Part shown: positions 23,365 to 34,985 of the stretch, piece after piece
Layout of the letters: each line of letters starts with the position of its first letter
Numbering within the stretch: the stretch's first letter is position 1
From: Hyperoodon ampullatus
Lineage: Eukaryota; Chordata; Mammalia; Artiodactyla; Ziphiidae
Direction of reading: 5' to 3'
DNA: 64,000 nt
NCBI GenBank assembly: GCA_949752795.1
Contig: OX457075.1
Span: 5,694,001-5,758,000 of the forward strand
The notes under the pieces: model-generated
Told to the model about the DNA's origin: nothing
Seen by the model: only the letters and a program-made list of their open reading frames with translations
Database searches by the model: none
Position numbers and translations under genes: made by a program

Positions 23365-23612
23365 GAAAGTATAGGGGACTTGAAGTGAGAAAACCTGCAA
23401 GCAAGTTCTAGCTGCACCACTGGTGCATAATAGTTGTATAACCTTGGAATGACATTCATACTTTCTGAAGCTCAATTTCTTCACTTGTATACACATTGGG
23501 ACAGTAAGTGTGCAGTTAGCATCAAAGTGTTTTATGATAATCGAAGGAGAAAATGTACTAAAACCATTGTGAAAACTAAGGTGCAATGCAAATAGCTGTA
23601 TAAGGGGCCTAA
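23365..23612 (+). mobile_element. MIR SINE
   Basis: Diverged MIR: ttctagctgcaccactggtg, taaccttggaatgacattca, agctcaatttcttcacttgt. The usual region order is kept. Confidence 0.65.
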
Positions 23613-23934
23613 GCAAGCCAGGTGTTAATCAGGACTGATTTCCTGTCTTTCGAAAAATGAATTCTGAATAAGATAGTTATTAAGTCTTGGCGAACATATA
23701 GGTGGTTGCTTTAGCTGTATAACAAACCCATTATTTTGTTCTATTCCTGTTCATTAGTTCATCCCATAACATTGTTATTTGGATACTTAGCATACAAATT
23801 GACAAATGAACCACGGTTCTAATTTAATTAGATTTGGAACAATATTTTTAGCACATAATGACTTTCTAATTTGTAAATTTACATGTGGGTTTTTTGAATT
23901 GATCTGGGTGAATAATAATAATCCTTTATGGTTA

Positions 23935-24135
23935 CATAGCATTTCAGAGGTTACCAAACACTTCCACGTAATTTTAATTTGTTTTATTCTCTTAAAAACT
24001 CTGTGTTACGTAGAGCATGGATTATTATATTTATTTATTTTACAGATGATAAACTAAGACTTAAAGAGATTATGATTTTTCCAAAGTCTCCCAGTAAGAG
24101 ACCAGATCCGGGTCTGGAACCCATAAGGACAAGAA
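23935..24135 (-). mobile_element. MIR-like SINE, antisense
   Basis: MIR complement: tattttacagatgataaact, aagacttaaagagattatga, and ggtctggaaccca as the B-box region. A tract of aat repeats precedes it. Confidence 0.6.
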
Positions 24136-24443
24136 CCCTCCCCATTACAGAACCGTACTTGTCCCTGGTCCCAAGACCCCAATACCACTACCTGACCTTG
24201 CCACACACTTGAAAGTTTTAGGTTACTCAGGTCAGCACTGAAATTGATGGATTTGTAAAGCTGTGGATTTGCTGAATCCCTGCCACTCAAATAATGATAA
24301 CATCCATTTCTCTTCTTGGTGAAGGAGAAAAAAATATGAGAATGGCAATCAGCTTCCTGGATTTCTAGTTACAATTGGGTAAATGTTTGACTCCCAAGGT
24401 GGTCCCTTACTAGCAGCCTCCCTGGGACAAGAAGGCACTTTTT

Positions 24444-24656
24444 TTTTTTTTTTTTTTTTTTTGTGGTACGCGGGCCTACTCACTGTTGTGGCCTCTCCCG
24501 TTGCGGAGCACAGGCTCCGGATGCGCAGGCTCAGCGGCCATGGCTCCCAGGCCCAGCCGCTCTGCAGCATGTGGGATCTTCCCGGACCGGGGCACGAACC
24601 CGTGTCCCCTGCATCGGCAGGCGGACTCTCAACCACTAAGCCACCAGGGAAGCCCC
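24444..24656 (-). mobile_element. CHR-2-type SINE
   Basis: Antisense, full length. Target-site duplication aagaaggcacttttt at 24429-24443 and 24657-24671, perfect. The body carries an inserted ctac in the 3' portion (gggcctactcactg). Confidence 0.95.
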
Positions 24657-24671
24657 AAGAAGGCACTTTTT

Positions 24672-26974
24672 GATGTAGCTCTACAACTCTCTCCCTGGGG
24701 TCAAGACTGTGCTTGACTTAGAGGCAATTTATCTTCCTCTTAGTGGTTGTATGACTCAACCATGGTCTTGAGAGAGACAGCAACCAAAATAGAATCACTG
24801 TATCATTTATGACCTGCAATTGGAAGGGACATACCATTGTTTTTGTTGTGTTCTCTTGGTTCCACAGACCAATCTTGGTCCAATATGAGAGGGGACTACA
24901 AGGATGTAACAACCCAGAGACAGAGATTACGGCTACCAATCTTAGGGTGGGTGTGGGGTATTAGTAACTGCACAGATGGTACTCGGGCCATCACAGGGTA
25001 AATGCTGTTAGAGGAGAAATGTTCTCTCCGGAACCCAGGAAAGCAGTCACCTCTGGAGCACTTCTCCTGGCACTATAGCAAGGAAGAATAAGAGAAAAGT
25101 TGTACACAGAAGGTCCCACATGCCCATGAGGAACAGTGGAACCATTTCCCATTGTCTGAGACACGCAATGTTATAATCTCAAGAGGCAGAGGTCCTCAGG
25201 CCCTCTCACAGTGGTGGTGAGAGAATGTAGCTCCAGATGGTGTGAGGACCACTGCTGCTGGAGGCCAGACACCGACCTGGTGCTACGACACTCCTTAGGT
25301 CAGTCTGGGTTCTTCCTGGTGTATAACGTTAGTCGCCAAAAAGTATGAGGTGGCAGAGGATTTGCTATAGCTTCACAATCTTGCTACGAGATTTATAATG
25401 AAAGCAAGTCTTAGACCAAACTCTTCCCCACATTAGGACAGTTACTTAAAAAAATTTTTTGTTAGCAAGTAAGCAAAAAACAATGTGATAAACTCCAGGT
25501 TGCTAACGTTAATGCTCATCAAACCAATTCTGTATAGAAAGCTCACCTAGGGCAGATACAACAATAGTCTAAAGACAGGATTCCGTTATCAGTAGAGCAG
25601 GAGATACACAACCAAAACCTTCTGATCCTCAAGCTGGACACAGGACCGTGTAAAGGTTCAGCTTCAAATGCTTTCCCTTAGAGAAAAGGTTGCCAATGTG
25701 GTTAGATGCTCAAGCAAAAGTGAGGGGTGTCTCTACAGTATTCTAGCCATGCCACACACTTTGAATCTCATCTATAAGGACCCATCATGCTAGTTCCTAA
25801 AGCCTTTGATGATGTTGGCAAATAAAGATAACTGAAGTATTGTGGTATCATTCATGGGTGAATATGACTCAGTATTTTCAAAGCATGTAGCCCAGAGCCT
25901 GGCCTAAAGTAAACGCTATGTACTTGTTCCGTTTACAAAAAAGAAAAGAGCAGCTACCCCTAGAGTGTGTCAGCCTACAATGCTAGGAGTGTGAGTTCCA
26001 GAATAAAGTATCTGACTGCACTAAAATATCATTTTCACTAACACACAAATAATATCACGCTGTTTAGGCTGATGCAATTTTAAGTAAATGACAGATTCCA
26101 CGTAGGTGCTAAAAAGCCTAAACAAAATTTGCAGGTAAGCAAAGATCAAATGTGATGAGTTGCATCTCAGTTGATGCTGGTGGAGGAGAGAGTACAGGTG
26201 CCGACCTGGCCCCTTCCCCTCGTGATGCCACAGAGAAAGTCTGGAGAGAAAGATGAACCTGACAAAATGACGATTTCCTGAAAGTGACTAAATTCAGTTC
26301 TTTGCTCCACAGGTTTGGAAAAATGCAACAATTACTCTAGCACGTAAACTTCTTCCTTAAGTCCTTTCAGATGCTTCAGTGGTATCAGTCATTACTTGAG
26401 GCGTGTACTCAGCACTGTGGGATTCTCTGCATCCTGCACTCCAGGAAACCCTCACCTAAAGGCTAAGTGCTTTATCTGCTCTTAATCCCCGACCCATCAC
26501 CCCACACCTGATGTTATAATCCCTTTATTGAGTTTCAGGTGGGAAATGACTATGTACATTCTTTATGCCCTTGAAATGTTCTCCCCAAATAAATTCTCAT
26601 TGCCCCCTATCTCTATGGTAATCAGCAAGTCTTTCTCCCCCCACCCCGCCCCCAGTGACAACAGCTGCGTCTAAACCACCCATCTGTTGTCTTTCTGGGG
26701 CTCTGCCATATCCTGCTTCATGCCCACTTGCAAGCGTACCACATTTCTATTTAGAAACATTCTGCCTACCCTGGTTATTTTTGGCTACTTATCAATCATT
26801 ACGCATCTCTTTGGCAGGCAGTGAAACTGCTGAACTGTTGTGCCCCAAGTATACACAGCATATGTAGGCTGGGTCAGCAGTGGGTAAAAGATGTCAAAAT
26901 GAGAGGGTAAGTGAAGTCTCTGGCACTTGATACATGGGGACTGCAGCTGGTAGGATGGTGGTGAGGTGCAGGGT
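24672..26974. other. Unassigned, 2.3 kb
   Basis: Long SINE-free stretch between the 24.4 kb SINE and the nested LTR. Only a possible MIR/L2 terminal scrap at 25845. No frame above about 75 codons. Confidence 0.55.
25845..25925 (+). mobile_element. MIR/L2 3'-end-like fragment
   Basis: Only the terminal motif is visible (cccagagcctggcctaaagt followed by aaacgctatgtac), like the 'acagtgcctggcacatagtaagcgctc' end of MIR or L2. Confidence 0.35.
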
Positions 26975-27200
26975 GTCTTAGTCTGTTCTGGCTGCTCTAA
27001 CAGAGCGCCATCCACTGGGAGGCTTATTCACAACAAAAATGTATTTCTCACAGTTCTAGAGGCTGGAAATCTGAGACTGGGGATGTCAGCATGGTTGGGT
27101 ACTGGTGAGAACTTTCTTCTGGGATGCTGTTTCTCCTTCTATCCTCACATGCTAGAGGGAACCAGAGAGGATGAGGGAGCTTTCTGGGGTCTTCTTAAAT
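26975..27200 (-). mobile_element. MaLR LTR, antisense, left part (split by L1)
   Basis: Antisense MST/MLT1-like LTR: gtgtcttagtctgttctggc, caaaaatgtatttctcacag, tctagaggctggaaatctga, atgagggagctttctgg. It breaks off at about 27200 where an L1 begins; the remainder continues at 28468. Confidence 0.85.
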
Positions 27201-27567
27201 TTTTTTTAAATTGAGGTACAATTGACATATAGTGTTGTATTAGCTTCAGGTGTATAACATAATGGTTTGATATTTGCATACATTGTGATCACTGTAAGTC
27301 TAGTTACTATCTGTCACCATACATAGTTACGTTTTTTCTTTTTGTGTGTGATGAAGACTTTTAAGATGTACTCCCTTAACAATTTACATATATGTAGTAC
27401 AGTATTATTAAATATAGTCACCGTGCTGTACGTCATATTCCCTTGACCTATTTATCTTATAACTGAAATTTCGTACCTTTTGATCCCCTTTGCCCGTTTT
27501 GCCCTCCTCCACCCCCCTTCCACCCCGGCAACCAGCAATCTGTTCTCTGTAACTATGAGCTTGGTTT

Positions 27568-27765
27568 TCACTTGTTGGTTTGTTTTGTTTTGCAGATCAC
27601 ACATATAAGTGAGGTCATACAATATTTGTCTTTCTCTGTCTGACTTATTTCACTTAGCATAATGCTCTCAAGTTCTATACATATTGTCACAACTGGCAAA
27701 ATTTCATTCTTTTTTATGGCTGGGTAGTATTCCATTGTGAGATACTCACATCTTTCTCCATTCAT
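27568..27765 (-). pseudogene. L1 ORF2 C-terminal fragment, degraded
   Basis: The frame preserves MEYYPAIKKNEILPVVT and SEISQTEKDKYCMTSLI, homologous to the ORF2p tail seen at 8103-8345 but more diverged and extending past the normal end (VICKTKQTNK). Retrotransposon relic with no catalytic domain. Confidence 0.88.
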
Positions 27766-28065
27766 CTATCTTTGGGCACTTAGGTTGTTTCCATATCTTG
27801 GCTATTCTAAGTAACACCGAAATGAACATGGGGGTGCAGATATCTTTTCGAGTTAGTATTTTCATTGTCTTTGGATAAATACTACCCAGGAGTAGAATTG
27901 CTAGATCATATGGTACTTATATTTTTAATATTTTGAGGAGCCTCCATACTTTTTTCTTCCATACTGTTTCCATAGCGGCTGCACCAATTTACATTCCCAC
28001 CAACAGTACACAAGGGTTCCCTTTTCTCCACGTTCTTGCCAGCACTAGTTATTTTTGCCTTTTTT

Positions 28066-28277
28066 TTTTTTTTTTTTTTTTTTGTGGTATGCGGGCCTCT
28101 CACTGCTGTGGCCTCTCCCATTGCGGAGCACAGGCTCCAGACGCGCAGGCTCAGCAGCCATGGCTCATGGGCCCAGCCGCTCCGCGGCATGTGGGATCTT
28201 CCTGGACTGGGGCACGAACCCGTGTCCCCTGCATCGGCAGGCAGACTCTCTCAACCACTGCGCCACCAGGGAAGCCC
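28066..28277 (-). mobile_element. CHR-2-type SINE inside the L1
   Basis: Antisense, full length. Target-site duplication tatttttgcctttttt at 28050-28065 and 28278-28293; its T-rich end merges with the poly-T. The third level of a nest: SINE in L1 in LTR. Confidence 0.95.
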
Positions 28278-28467
28278 TATTTTTGCCTTTTTTGATGACA
28301 GCCATTCGGACAGGTGTGAGGTGATACCTCACTGTGGCTTTGATTTTGTATCTCCCTGATGCTTAGTGATGTGGAGTATCTTTTCATGTGCCTGTTGGCC
28401 ATCTGTCTTCTTTGGAAAAATGTCTGTTCAGATCCTCTGCTCATTTCTTAATCAGTGGTGTTTTTTA

Positions 28468-28612
28468 CATAAGAACACTAATCCCATTCATAAGAGCTCC
28501 ACCTTCATGACCTAATTCTCTTCCAAAGGCCCTGCCTCGTAATACCATCATGTTGGAGGTCAGGATTTCAACATATGAATTTTGAGGGGACACAAACACT
28601 CAGCCCAGAACA
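28468..28612 (-). mobile_element. MaLR LTR, antisense, right part
   Basis: Continuation of the LTR left at 27200: cactaatcccattcataaga, gctccaccttcatgacctaa, aataccatcatgttggaggt, caacatatgaattttgaggg, cacaaacactcagcccag. Its end is the LTR 5' end. Confidence 0.88.
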
Positions 28613-28714
28613 CAGGGCAGAAGGAGGAAATAGAAAGTTTAAGTGTTGGGACCTCTGATCATATGTCATCAGAATAGAAATTCACATGGGTTTGCAAATA
28701 TGCACAGAGCTTAT

Positions 28715-29477
28715 ACTGTTAAATTGAAGTAAAATTTGCATAACATAAAATTAACCACTTTAAAATTTACACTTCAGTAGCATTTAGTGCATTCATAAAG
28801 TTCTGCAAAGGACCATCTCTATCTAATTGCAAAATATTTTCATCATCCCAAAAGAAAATCCCATGCCCATTAAGCAGTGGGTTCCCATTCCTCCCTACCC
28901 ACAGCACCCAGCACCCAGCACTCTGCATTCTGTTTCTCTGGATTTACCTATTCTGTATATTTCATGTAAATGGAATCATGGAATATGTAGCCTTCTGTGC
29001 TTGATATCTTTCACTTAGCATAAAGTTTTCAAAGTTCATCCACATTGTAACATGGATCAGAACTTCATTCCCATTTATGGCTGAATAATATTGCATTTTG
29101 TGTATAGATCACATTTTGTTCACCCATTCGTCCATTCATGGACATTTGGGTTGTTTCCACTTTTTAGCTGTTGTGAATTATGCTGTTATGAATATTTGTT
29201 TATGAATATTTGCTTGAGCACCCGTTTTCAATCCTTTTGGGTATATACATAGGAGTGGAATTGCTGGGTCAAATGGTAATTTGACATTGAATATTTTGAG
29301 GAACTTCATATTATTTTCCACAACAGCTGCACCATTTTACAGACCCATCAGCTATGCATGAGGGTTCCCATTTCTCCACATCCTTGCCAAAACATATCAT
29401 TTTTGTTTTTATTTTTAATTTTTTTATTATAGTCATCCTACTGGGTGTGAAGTGGTATCTCACTGTGGTTTTAACTT
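28715..29477 (-). mobile_element. Old L1 (L1M-like) fragment, antisense
   Basis: A second, more diverged antisense L1: aaattgaagtaaaatttgca, cataaaattaaccactttaa, ttcccatttatggctgaata, gggtatatacataggagtgg, gtgaagtggtatctcactgt. It contains a local 15 bp duplication (ttatgaatatttg twice near 29187-29213). No open ORF2. Confidence 0.85.
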
Positions 29478-29710
29478 GTTATGGATTGCATGTCTGTGTT
29501 CCCCCAAACTTCATATGTTGAAACCCTAATCTCCCACATGATGATATTTGAAGAAGGGAATCTTTGGGAGGTGATTAGATCATGAAGATGGAACCTTTCT
29601 GCCAGGAGCAGACACAGCAAGAAGACAGCTGTCTACAAGTCAGGAGAGAGCCCTCACTGGAACTCAGCCAGGTGGCACCCTGATCTCAGACTTCCCAGCC
29701 TAATAGTTCT
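29478..29710 (+). mobile_element. MaLR LTR fragment, sense
   Basis: Sense LTR: gttatggattgcatgtctgt, cttcatatgttgaaacccta, gggaggtgattagatcatga, gtctacaagtcaggagagag, ccctgatctcagacttccc. The 3' AATAAA part is missing, so it is truncated. Confidence 0.8.
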
Positions 29711-30194
29711 TAGGAGTGAGGGAAGAGCAGATGATTCTAAAGTATGCCTACCTGCTCTGCAAGGGGACATAAAGACTTTTCCTGTGTTACCACATTGCCA
29801 GGAGTCAGAGCGCTGGACCTTCTCAGGGTAAGCGTAGCATCAGAGAAAGAGGGTTCATATCTGGGGTGGAACAGGTGGGTAACTTGATTTTCTGGTCAAG
29901 AAAAATGGTGATGCCACGGACCTCTGTGGACTCAGGTGGGATTAAACCCTCTCTCCAGGGACTGAAAGTGGTGCTGAGAACAGCTTATGTGATTTGTGTG
30001 GACGGCAGGACTTGCCATTTCTTTACTTCCTATTGCTAAACAATTTATGTCATTTGCTTTTCCTGACTCAATTAAATTTTCTTTTCCAACATTGTGGCCA
30101 GAGGATTTGGAGGTCAAGGAAAAGCAAACTATGGCGTGGATGTCCCTCTATATTGGGTAGGGGCTTGCTCCTAGAGGCAAACTTATGGTTACCA

Positions 30195-30440
30195 AAGGAG
30201 AATGGGGGGAGGGATAAATTAGGAGCTTGGGATTAACAGATACACACGACTATATGTAAAATAGATAACCAACAAGGACCTACTGTATAGCACAGGGAAC
30301 TGTACTCGGTGTTATTTAATAACCTATAAGGGAAAAGAATCTGAAAAAGATTCTATATATGTATAACTGAATCACTTTGCTGTACACCTGAAGCTAACAC
30401 AACATTGTAAATCAACTCTACTTCAATAGAGAAATTAATT
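30195..30440 (+). mobile_element. L1 3' UTR with terminus, 5'-truncated
   Basis: Sense fragment: ggattaacagatacacacga, aacaaggacctactgtatag, cactttgctgtacacctgaa, caacattgtaaatcaactct, ending near attaatttttttaaaat. Same subfamily as 11150-11296. Confidence 0.88.
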
Positions 30441-31835
30441 TTTTTAAAATCGCCATAATGTTACTACTTTCTTCTTTCTACAGACGCCCCAGGATGGAGG
30501 TTACATAAGACAGCCATCCTGTCCCTCCCTTCCTAAAGTGGCAAAAGCAAAGGCAGCTGTGCTGAGCACAGATAATGTCCTGGGGGGATGTTCCAATGCA
30601 TTAAAAAAAGGCATTGTGTGAGGAAGCCAAATCCCAGATGCATTTACAAATCCCTCCAACAAACTGAGGCTCAAGTGCTATTCTTCCTTGAGGAGTTTAA
30701 AAGGAAAGAAAAATCTCAGGGGAGGGAAAACTTAGGTATCCTGGAACGTCTTCCATTTTAATGAGAGGAAGAAATCGGCTCCTATCTTGAAACAAAATAT
30801 TGAAATTTCCAAGGTTCCTGTACCCACTGCTGTAAAACAAACAATATGGGGCAAACAGAAACAATGACAAGAAGACACGTCTTGCTGCTCATCTAAAAAG
30901 AATGGGCTAATAACCCTTAGTGATGCTAAATGATAAAATTACAAACATGAAAGCAAATAGTCTTGATTTCAAGGCTACACGTTTTGTCAAACCCCCGCTG
31001 ATACCAAACCTTTTTTTCTTTGCTGAAGGCATCTGTCTGCTGCTCTTGAGCCATGAAATGATTTGTCATTTCTCCCTAGTGAACTTTTAATGGAGAGCAC
31101 GAAAATTCAAATTAAAAGTGGGAGTTACTACATAATATTATTGTTGATGATGGATTATGGGATTTAAAGGAATGTCCACATCGTAACTTTTTTAAAGTTA
31201 TAAACCATCAGAAAGAAATGGCCTTTGTAATACGCTAATGCAGGAGCAGCCAAATATGTTCTCGAGAAAATAGTTATTCATGAGACTCTATCATCATCTC
31301 AAGGACAAGATCATCATCTCATTTCAAAGATCACCAACACCACCACCACCGCTCAGGAAGAGGGCACTGGATCTAGGTGGGTAAAAATATTATTACGTCT
31401 CAGGTGGGATACTGACAGCCAGTGGTAGGGACTCCTACGTGTTACCAGACCAGTTTCCTCTACCTTCTGGACCATAGCTAGACTCCTCTCTTGCCCTGTG
31501 TGGCGGGATGCAGGGACATGGCGTGTGATTGGAAGTGACTCTGATTCAATGTGCTCCATGCTCCTTCCACACACTCCCCTCCTTGGCCATCCCACAGAAA
31601 CATGGCTGAGCCAGGAGATGGAAGGAACCAGGTCTCCGAATGATTGCACAGAAGATGTCACTGATTAGATAGACACATCTGGGTTTTACATGAGTGAGAA
31701 ATCACTTCCTGTTGGAATATGCCAATGAGATTTTGGAATTTATGTATCAGTGGCAAACATTACCATCATTTCTTTGGCTTAATTGACTATTTTTTTAAAT
31801 TTTTTTTTTTTTTTTTTATGTTGGGGGTAGGAGTT
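30441..31835. other. Unassigned, 1.4 kb, AT-rich
   Basis: Low-repeat DNA with a few A/T-rich motifs such as catttctccctagtgaac and ttaatggagagcacg around 31065-31100. It lacks transposon signatures; cross-species conservation could be worth measuring here, but I see nothing that proves function. Confidence 0.4.
31331..31350. repeat. (CAC)n short repeat
   Basis: ccaacaccaccaccaccgc; preceded by a duplicated catcatctca element at 31290-31322. Confidence 0.8.
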
Positions 31836-32120
31836 TATTAATTAATTTATTTATTTTTGCCGTGTTGGGTCTTCGTTTCTGTGCGAGGGCTTTCTCTAGT
31901 CGTGGCGAGCGGGGGCCACTCTTCATCGCGGTGCGCGGGCCTCTCACTGTCGCGGCCTCTCTTGTTGCGGAGCACAGGCTCCAGACGCGCAGGCTCAGTA
32001 GTTGTGGCTCACGGGCCCAGCTGCTCCACGGCATGTGGGATCCTCCCAGACCAGGGCTCGAACCCGTGTCCCCCGCATTAGCAGGCAGATTCTCAACCAC
32101 TGCGCCACCAGGGAAGCCCC
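31836..32120 (-). mobile_element. Composite CHR SINE (intermediate between long and short forms)
   Basis: Read on the minus strand it has the CHR head, a canonical B box (ggttcgagccc), and then the short-form middle (ggcccgtgagccacaactac, gagcctgtgctccgcaac, acagtgagaggcccgcgc). It then continues into the long-form 3' end (gatgaagagtggcccccgct, cgaagacccaacacggc) with an (AAAT)n tail. Other short copies stop before that 3' end. No clear target-site duplication because both flanks are AT-rich. Confidence 0.88.
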
Positions 32121-32238
32121 TAAATTTATTTTTTAAATTTATTTTCTAATTAATTTTTAAATTATTTTTTTTTAATTTTTTAAAAAATTTAAATTAATTT
32201 TTTAAATTAATTTTTTCTAATTAATTAATTAATTAATT
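32121..32238. repeat. AT-rich tract between two SINEs
   Basis: Almost pure A and T for about 110 bp (taaatttattttttaaattt and (ttaa)n units). It merges into the tail of the next SINE and is self-complementary in several places. Confidence 0.9.
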
Positions 32239-32562
32239 TTGGGCTGCGTTGGGTCTTTGTTGCTGCACGCGGGCTTTCTCTAGTTGCAGTGAGCGGGGGC
32301 TACTCTTTGTTGTGGTGTGCAGGCTTCTCATTGCAGTGGCTTCTCTTGTTTGGGAGCACGGGCTCTAGGCGCACAGGCTTCAGTAGTTGTGGGTCATGGG
32401 TTCAGTAGCTGTGGCTCGTGGGCTCTAGAGCGCAGGCTCAGTAGTTGTGGCACACGGGCTTAGTTGCTTCGAGGCATGTGGGATCTTTCTGGACCAGGGA
32501 TAGAACCCGTGTCCCCTGCATTGGCAGGTGGATTCTTAACCACTGTGCCACCAGGGAAGCCC
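32221..32562 (-). mobile_element. CHR-1-type long SINE, antisense
   Basis: Long form: gctgcgttgggtctttgttg, gcacgcgggctttctctagt ... ccaccagggaagccccc. Internal agtagttgtgg/agtagctgtgg units are repeated four times. It directly abuts the 19 bp unique segment and MIR shared in inverted form with the window start. Confidence 0.93.
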
Positions 32563-32580
32563 CCAACAAGTAGTTTTAAA

Positions 32581-32795
32581 AGGTGGTCAAAAACATAGGC
32601 TTTGGGACAAGATCTGAGTTTGAATCTCCGCTCTGCCATCATGGCCACGTAAACTTGGACAAATTGCTTAATTTCTCTGAGTCCCAGTCCTCTCAGCTGT
32701 GAGAAGAAGATGACAACGCTCACCTTTCACATTATAGTGAGAAAGTAATAAAATCATATTTTTCAAGTGTTGGCATGAGGTTGGCACACAGCAGG
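32581..32795 (+). mobile_element. MIR SINE, near full length
   Basis: Good MIR: gtggtcaaaaacataggctt, gagtttgaatctccgctctg, aaacttggacaaattgctta, tttctctgagtcccagtcct, and the end ggttggcacacagcaggtg. Its first 26 bases are also found, inverted, at 1-26. Confidence 0.88.
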
Positions 32796-33154
32796 TGTTT
32801 GTTTTTCTTTTTCACACCAATTGCATCCATTCAAGATCTAGGTGAAGCCCTGTTTCAAACCAACTTTTCCAAGACTCAGAATGTGGGAATGATTATATGC
32901 AATTATGCTTCTACTGTAGATTTCTCCAATTCAGGGACTATAAAACTAGAGGCCTCCAGGCTGAATTCCACCCTCTGCCGTATTTTGTTTGGTGTGTACA
33001 GTGTTGAAGGCTATTAAATGAAGTGCCAATATTTAAACATCACAATAAAAATCCAATTTCTAGCTTTTCTTAAGTAATTGAATCATCTGGAGCATTGGGG
33101 CTGCATTTCCACCTTGCTTACAATGGGATGACAAAGATAGAAAATGCCATGTAA

Positions 33155-33390
33155 TCTTCCCATGTGCCAGGTACTGGTCTAAGCATTTTGCTTATAAAGT
33201 AATCTAATTCTGCTAATACACTTGTGAGAGAGGTTCTCCTATTATTCCCATCTTTTAGAAGAGAACACTGAGGCATGAGAAATCCATTGACATGTCCAAG
33301 GTCATGGCAATGAGAAGTGGCAGAGATGTGATTTGAACCCAGGCTGTCCAGCTGCAGGGCTAAACTCTACCACTGCCCTCCCGCTCCACC
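33155..33390 (-). mobile_element. MIR SINE, antisense, near full length
   Basis: Complement of MIR: catgtgccaggtactggtct, aagcattttgcttataaagt, gaggcatgagaaatccattg, gtgatttgaacccaggctgt. Confidence 0.9.
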
Positions 33391-34044
33391 TCTTATGTTC
33401 ACCGGACCATTGTTGGTCCTATAAACACAGGCTGTGTGTGCAGCACTCACTTCTGCTATGTCCTATTGGTCGGCGACTTGCAGGAAAATCTAGACGGAAA
33501 TTCATTTTAAAAATTAATTCCTGAGAAAATACTGCAGAGGACTTCAGTGACTTATGGATGTAGACTAATTACCTGTGACTTCGGTCAGGTAGAGAGAGTG
33601 ACAAATGATATGGAGAGAAAGCCAGATTCAGACAAAAGGAAATATCTGCCAGATGCCTCCTTCTTCCAGCTCTGTAGGAGAAAATAAACTGCATTGCAAC
33701 AAATATCCAGCTTCTTTTATCCTGCAATAATGAGGTAGTTTCTGAACTAATTTATTTATGGGCCCTTCATGTCCAATTATGCCACTGGCTAAGATCTCAA
33801 CAGTGAGAAAAATAAATATCAAGTGCCCATGAGACAACCTTATTTAGGGTAGCGAATATCCTACAGTCCTGTGAGGCTGATGATTTTAATAATATCACCA
33901 CGTAGCTCCTGGAAGCCCTGACGTATCAGAAGTTTAACCAACTCCTCTAGGCCCACAGTTGGCTACTACCCAGTGCTCTGGCACTCTCCCCATAGTTACA
34001 ATAATAATAATCCTTAAATTAGTATGCTGACTTTGGAATTGTTT

Positions 34045-34250
34045 TTTCAAAACTGGAAAGCATTTTTATTTGATTTTGAATCTTATAACAACTCTATTGC
34101 TTAGGTAAAACCAACTTATCCAATATTTTCTAATGATAAAACCTGACCCGAAGAGAGATTACTAACTTGCCCCTGGTCAAAGCACAAGATAATGGAGAAA
34201 TAACCCCACATTGTCTGATTCCAACTCCAATAAATATTTTATTATATTAA
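34045..34250 (-). mobile_element. MIR-like SINE, antisense, very diverged
   Basis: Faint MIR complement: cttataacaactctattgct, gataaaacctgacccgaaga, cttgcccctggtcaaagcac, ttgtctgattccaactcc. Confidence 0.4.
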
Positions 34251-34554
34251 CTTGCCACGTACCATTTCCTTCTTAGAGTCTGGACTTCTGCAGCTGTTTC
34301 AGAAGGCCGAGAACAAAGGAGGTTTATCAGAAAGCATTCTGGGGTCAAGGAAATGGGTCTACTTTCTAGGTGGGTTGTTGGAAAAAGTATAGGATCAGGG
34401 TACCTGGAAATAGGAAGTGGGAAGGAAGTGAGGTCAAAGGCTAGAGAAGCTGTTAAAGAGTTTGAGTTGTGAGACCTTGGGACAGGAGAAAGTCAGGAAG
34501 ATTATGTGAAGTCAGCATAAAGCAAGCAGAATTGGAGAAAAGTGCTAACTATTA

Positions 34555-34985
34555 CATTATATCTGTACATATTACATCTGTTAGCATTGCATTGACTGCA
34601 GGTGACAGAAACCCAACCACAGCGACTCATCCAAATATGGATCTGTTTTCCTTAGGTAGCAAGTAATCTGGAAATTGGAAGTCCGTGGCTGGTACCGTGA
34701 CCACTTCGGTGCCTTAAGGCTCCTAGATTCCTTAGCCTTCTGCCCTTCCCTTCTTAGCACATGGCTTTCATGTTCACGCTCAAGACGTGGGCATGGCATA
34801 CACTGTCCGTGAAAGAAGAAGGTCAAGGGCTAAAGAAACAGAGAGGCAAACCAGCTGAGCCCTTCCTCTTTTAAAGAACATTTCCAGAAGGCGCCCACCC
34901 CTCCACAATTTTTGGTTTGCGCCCATTGCCCTCAGTTATGTCACATGACCACTCCTGGCTAGAAGGGAATAAGGTAAGCTAAGTT
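34555..34985. other. Probable old interspersed repeat, family not named
   Basis: The stretch gactgcaggtgacagaaacc, then ggaaattggaagtccgtggc, and a final tcacatgaccactcctggct with agaagggaataagg resembles an ancient mammalian repeat with the order 'ctgcaggtaacagaaaaccc ... tcacatggccccacctagctgcaagggag'. I cannot assign class or strand. Confidence 0.35.

Larger units (their letters stand above)
27201..28467 (-). mobile_element. L1 fragment inserted in the MaLR LTR, antisense
   Basis: Antisense L1 running from 3' UTR (ttgaggtacaattgacatat, gtattagcttcaggtgtata) into ORF2 sequence (cagcggctgcaccaattta-like, attcccaccaacagtacaca, ggacaggtgtgaggtgatac). Length is about 1.27 kb including a SINE at 28066-28277. 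The 5' truncation is at 28467, where the LTR resumes. Confidence 0.9.
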
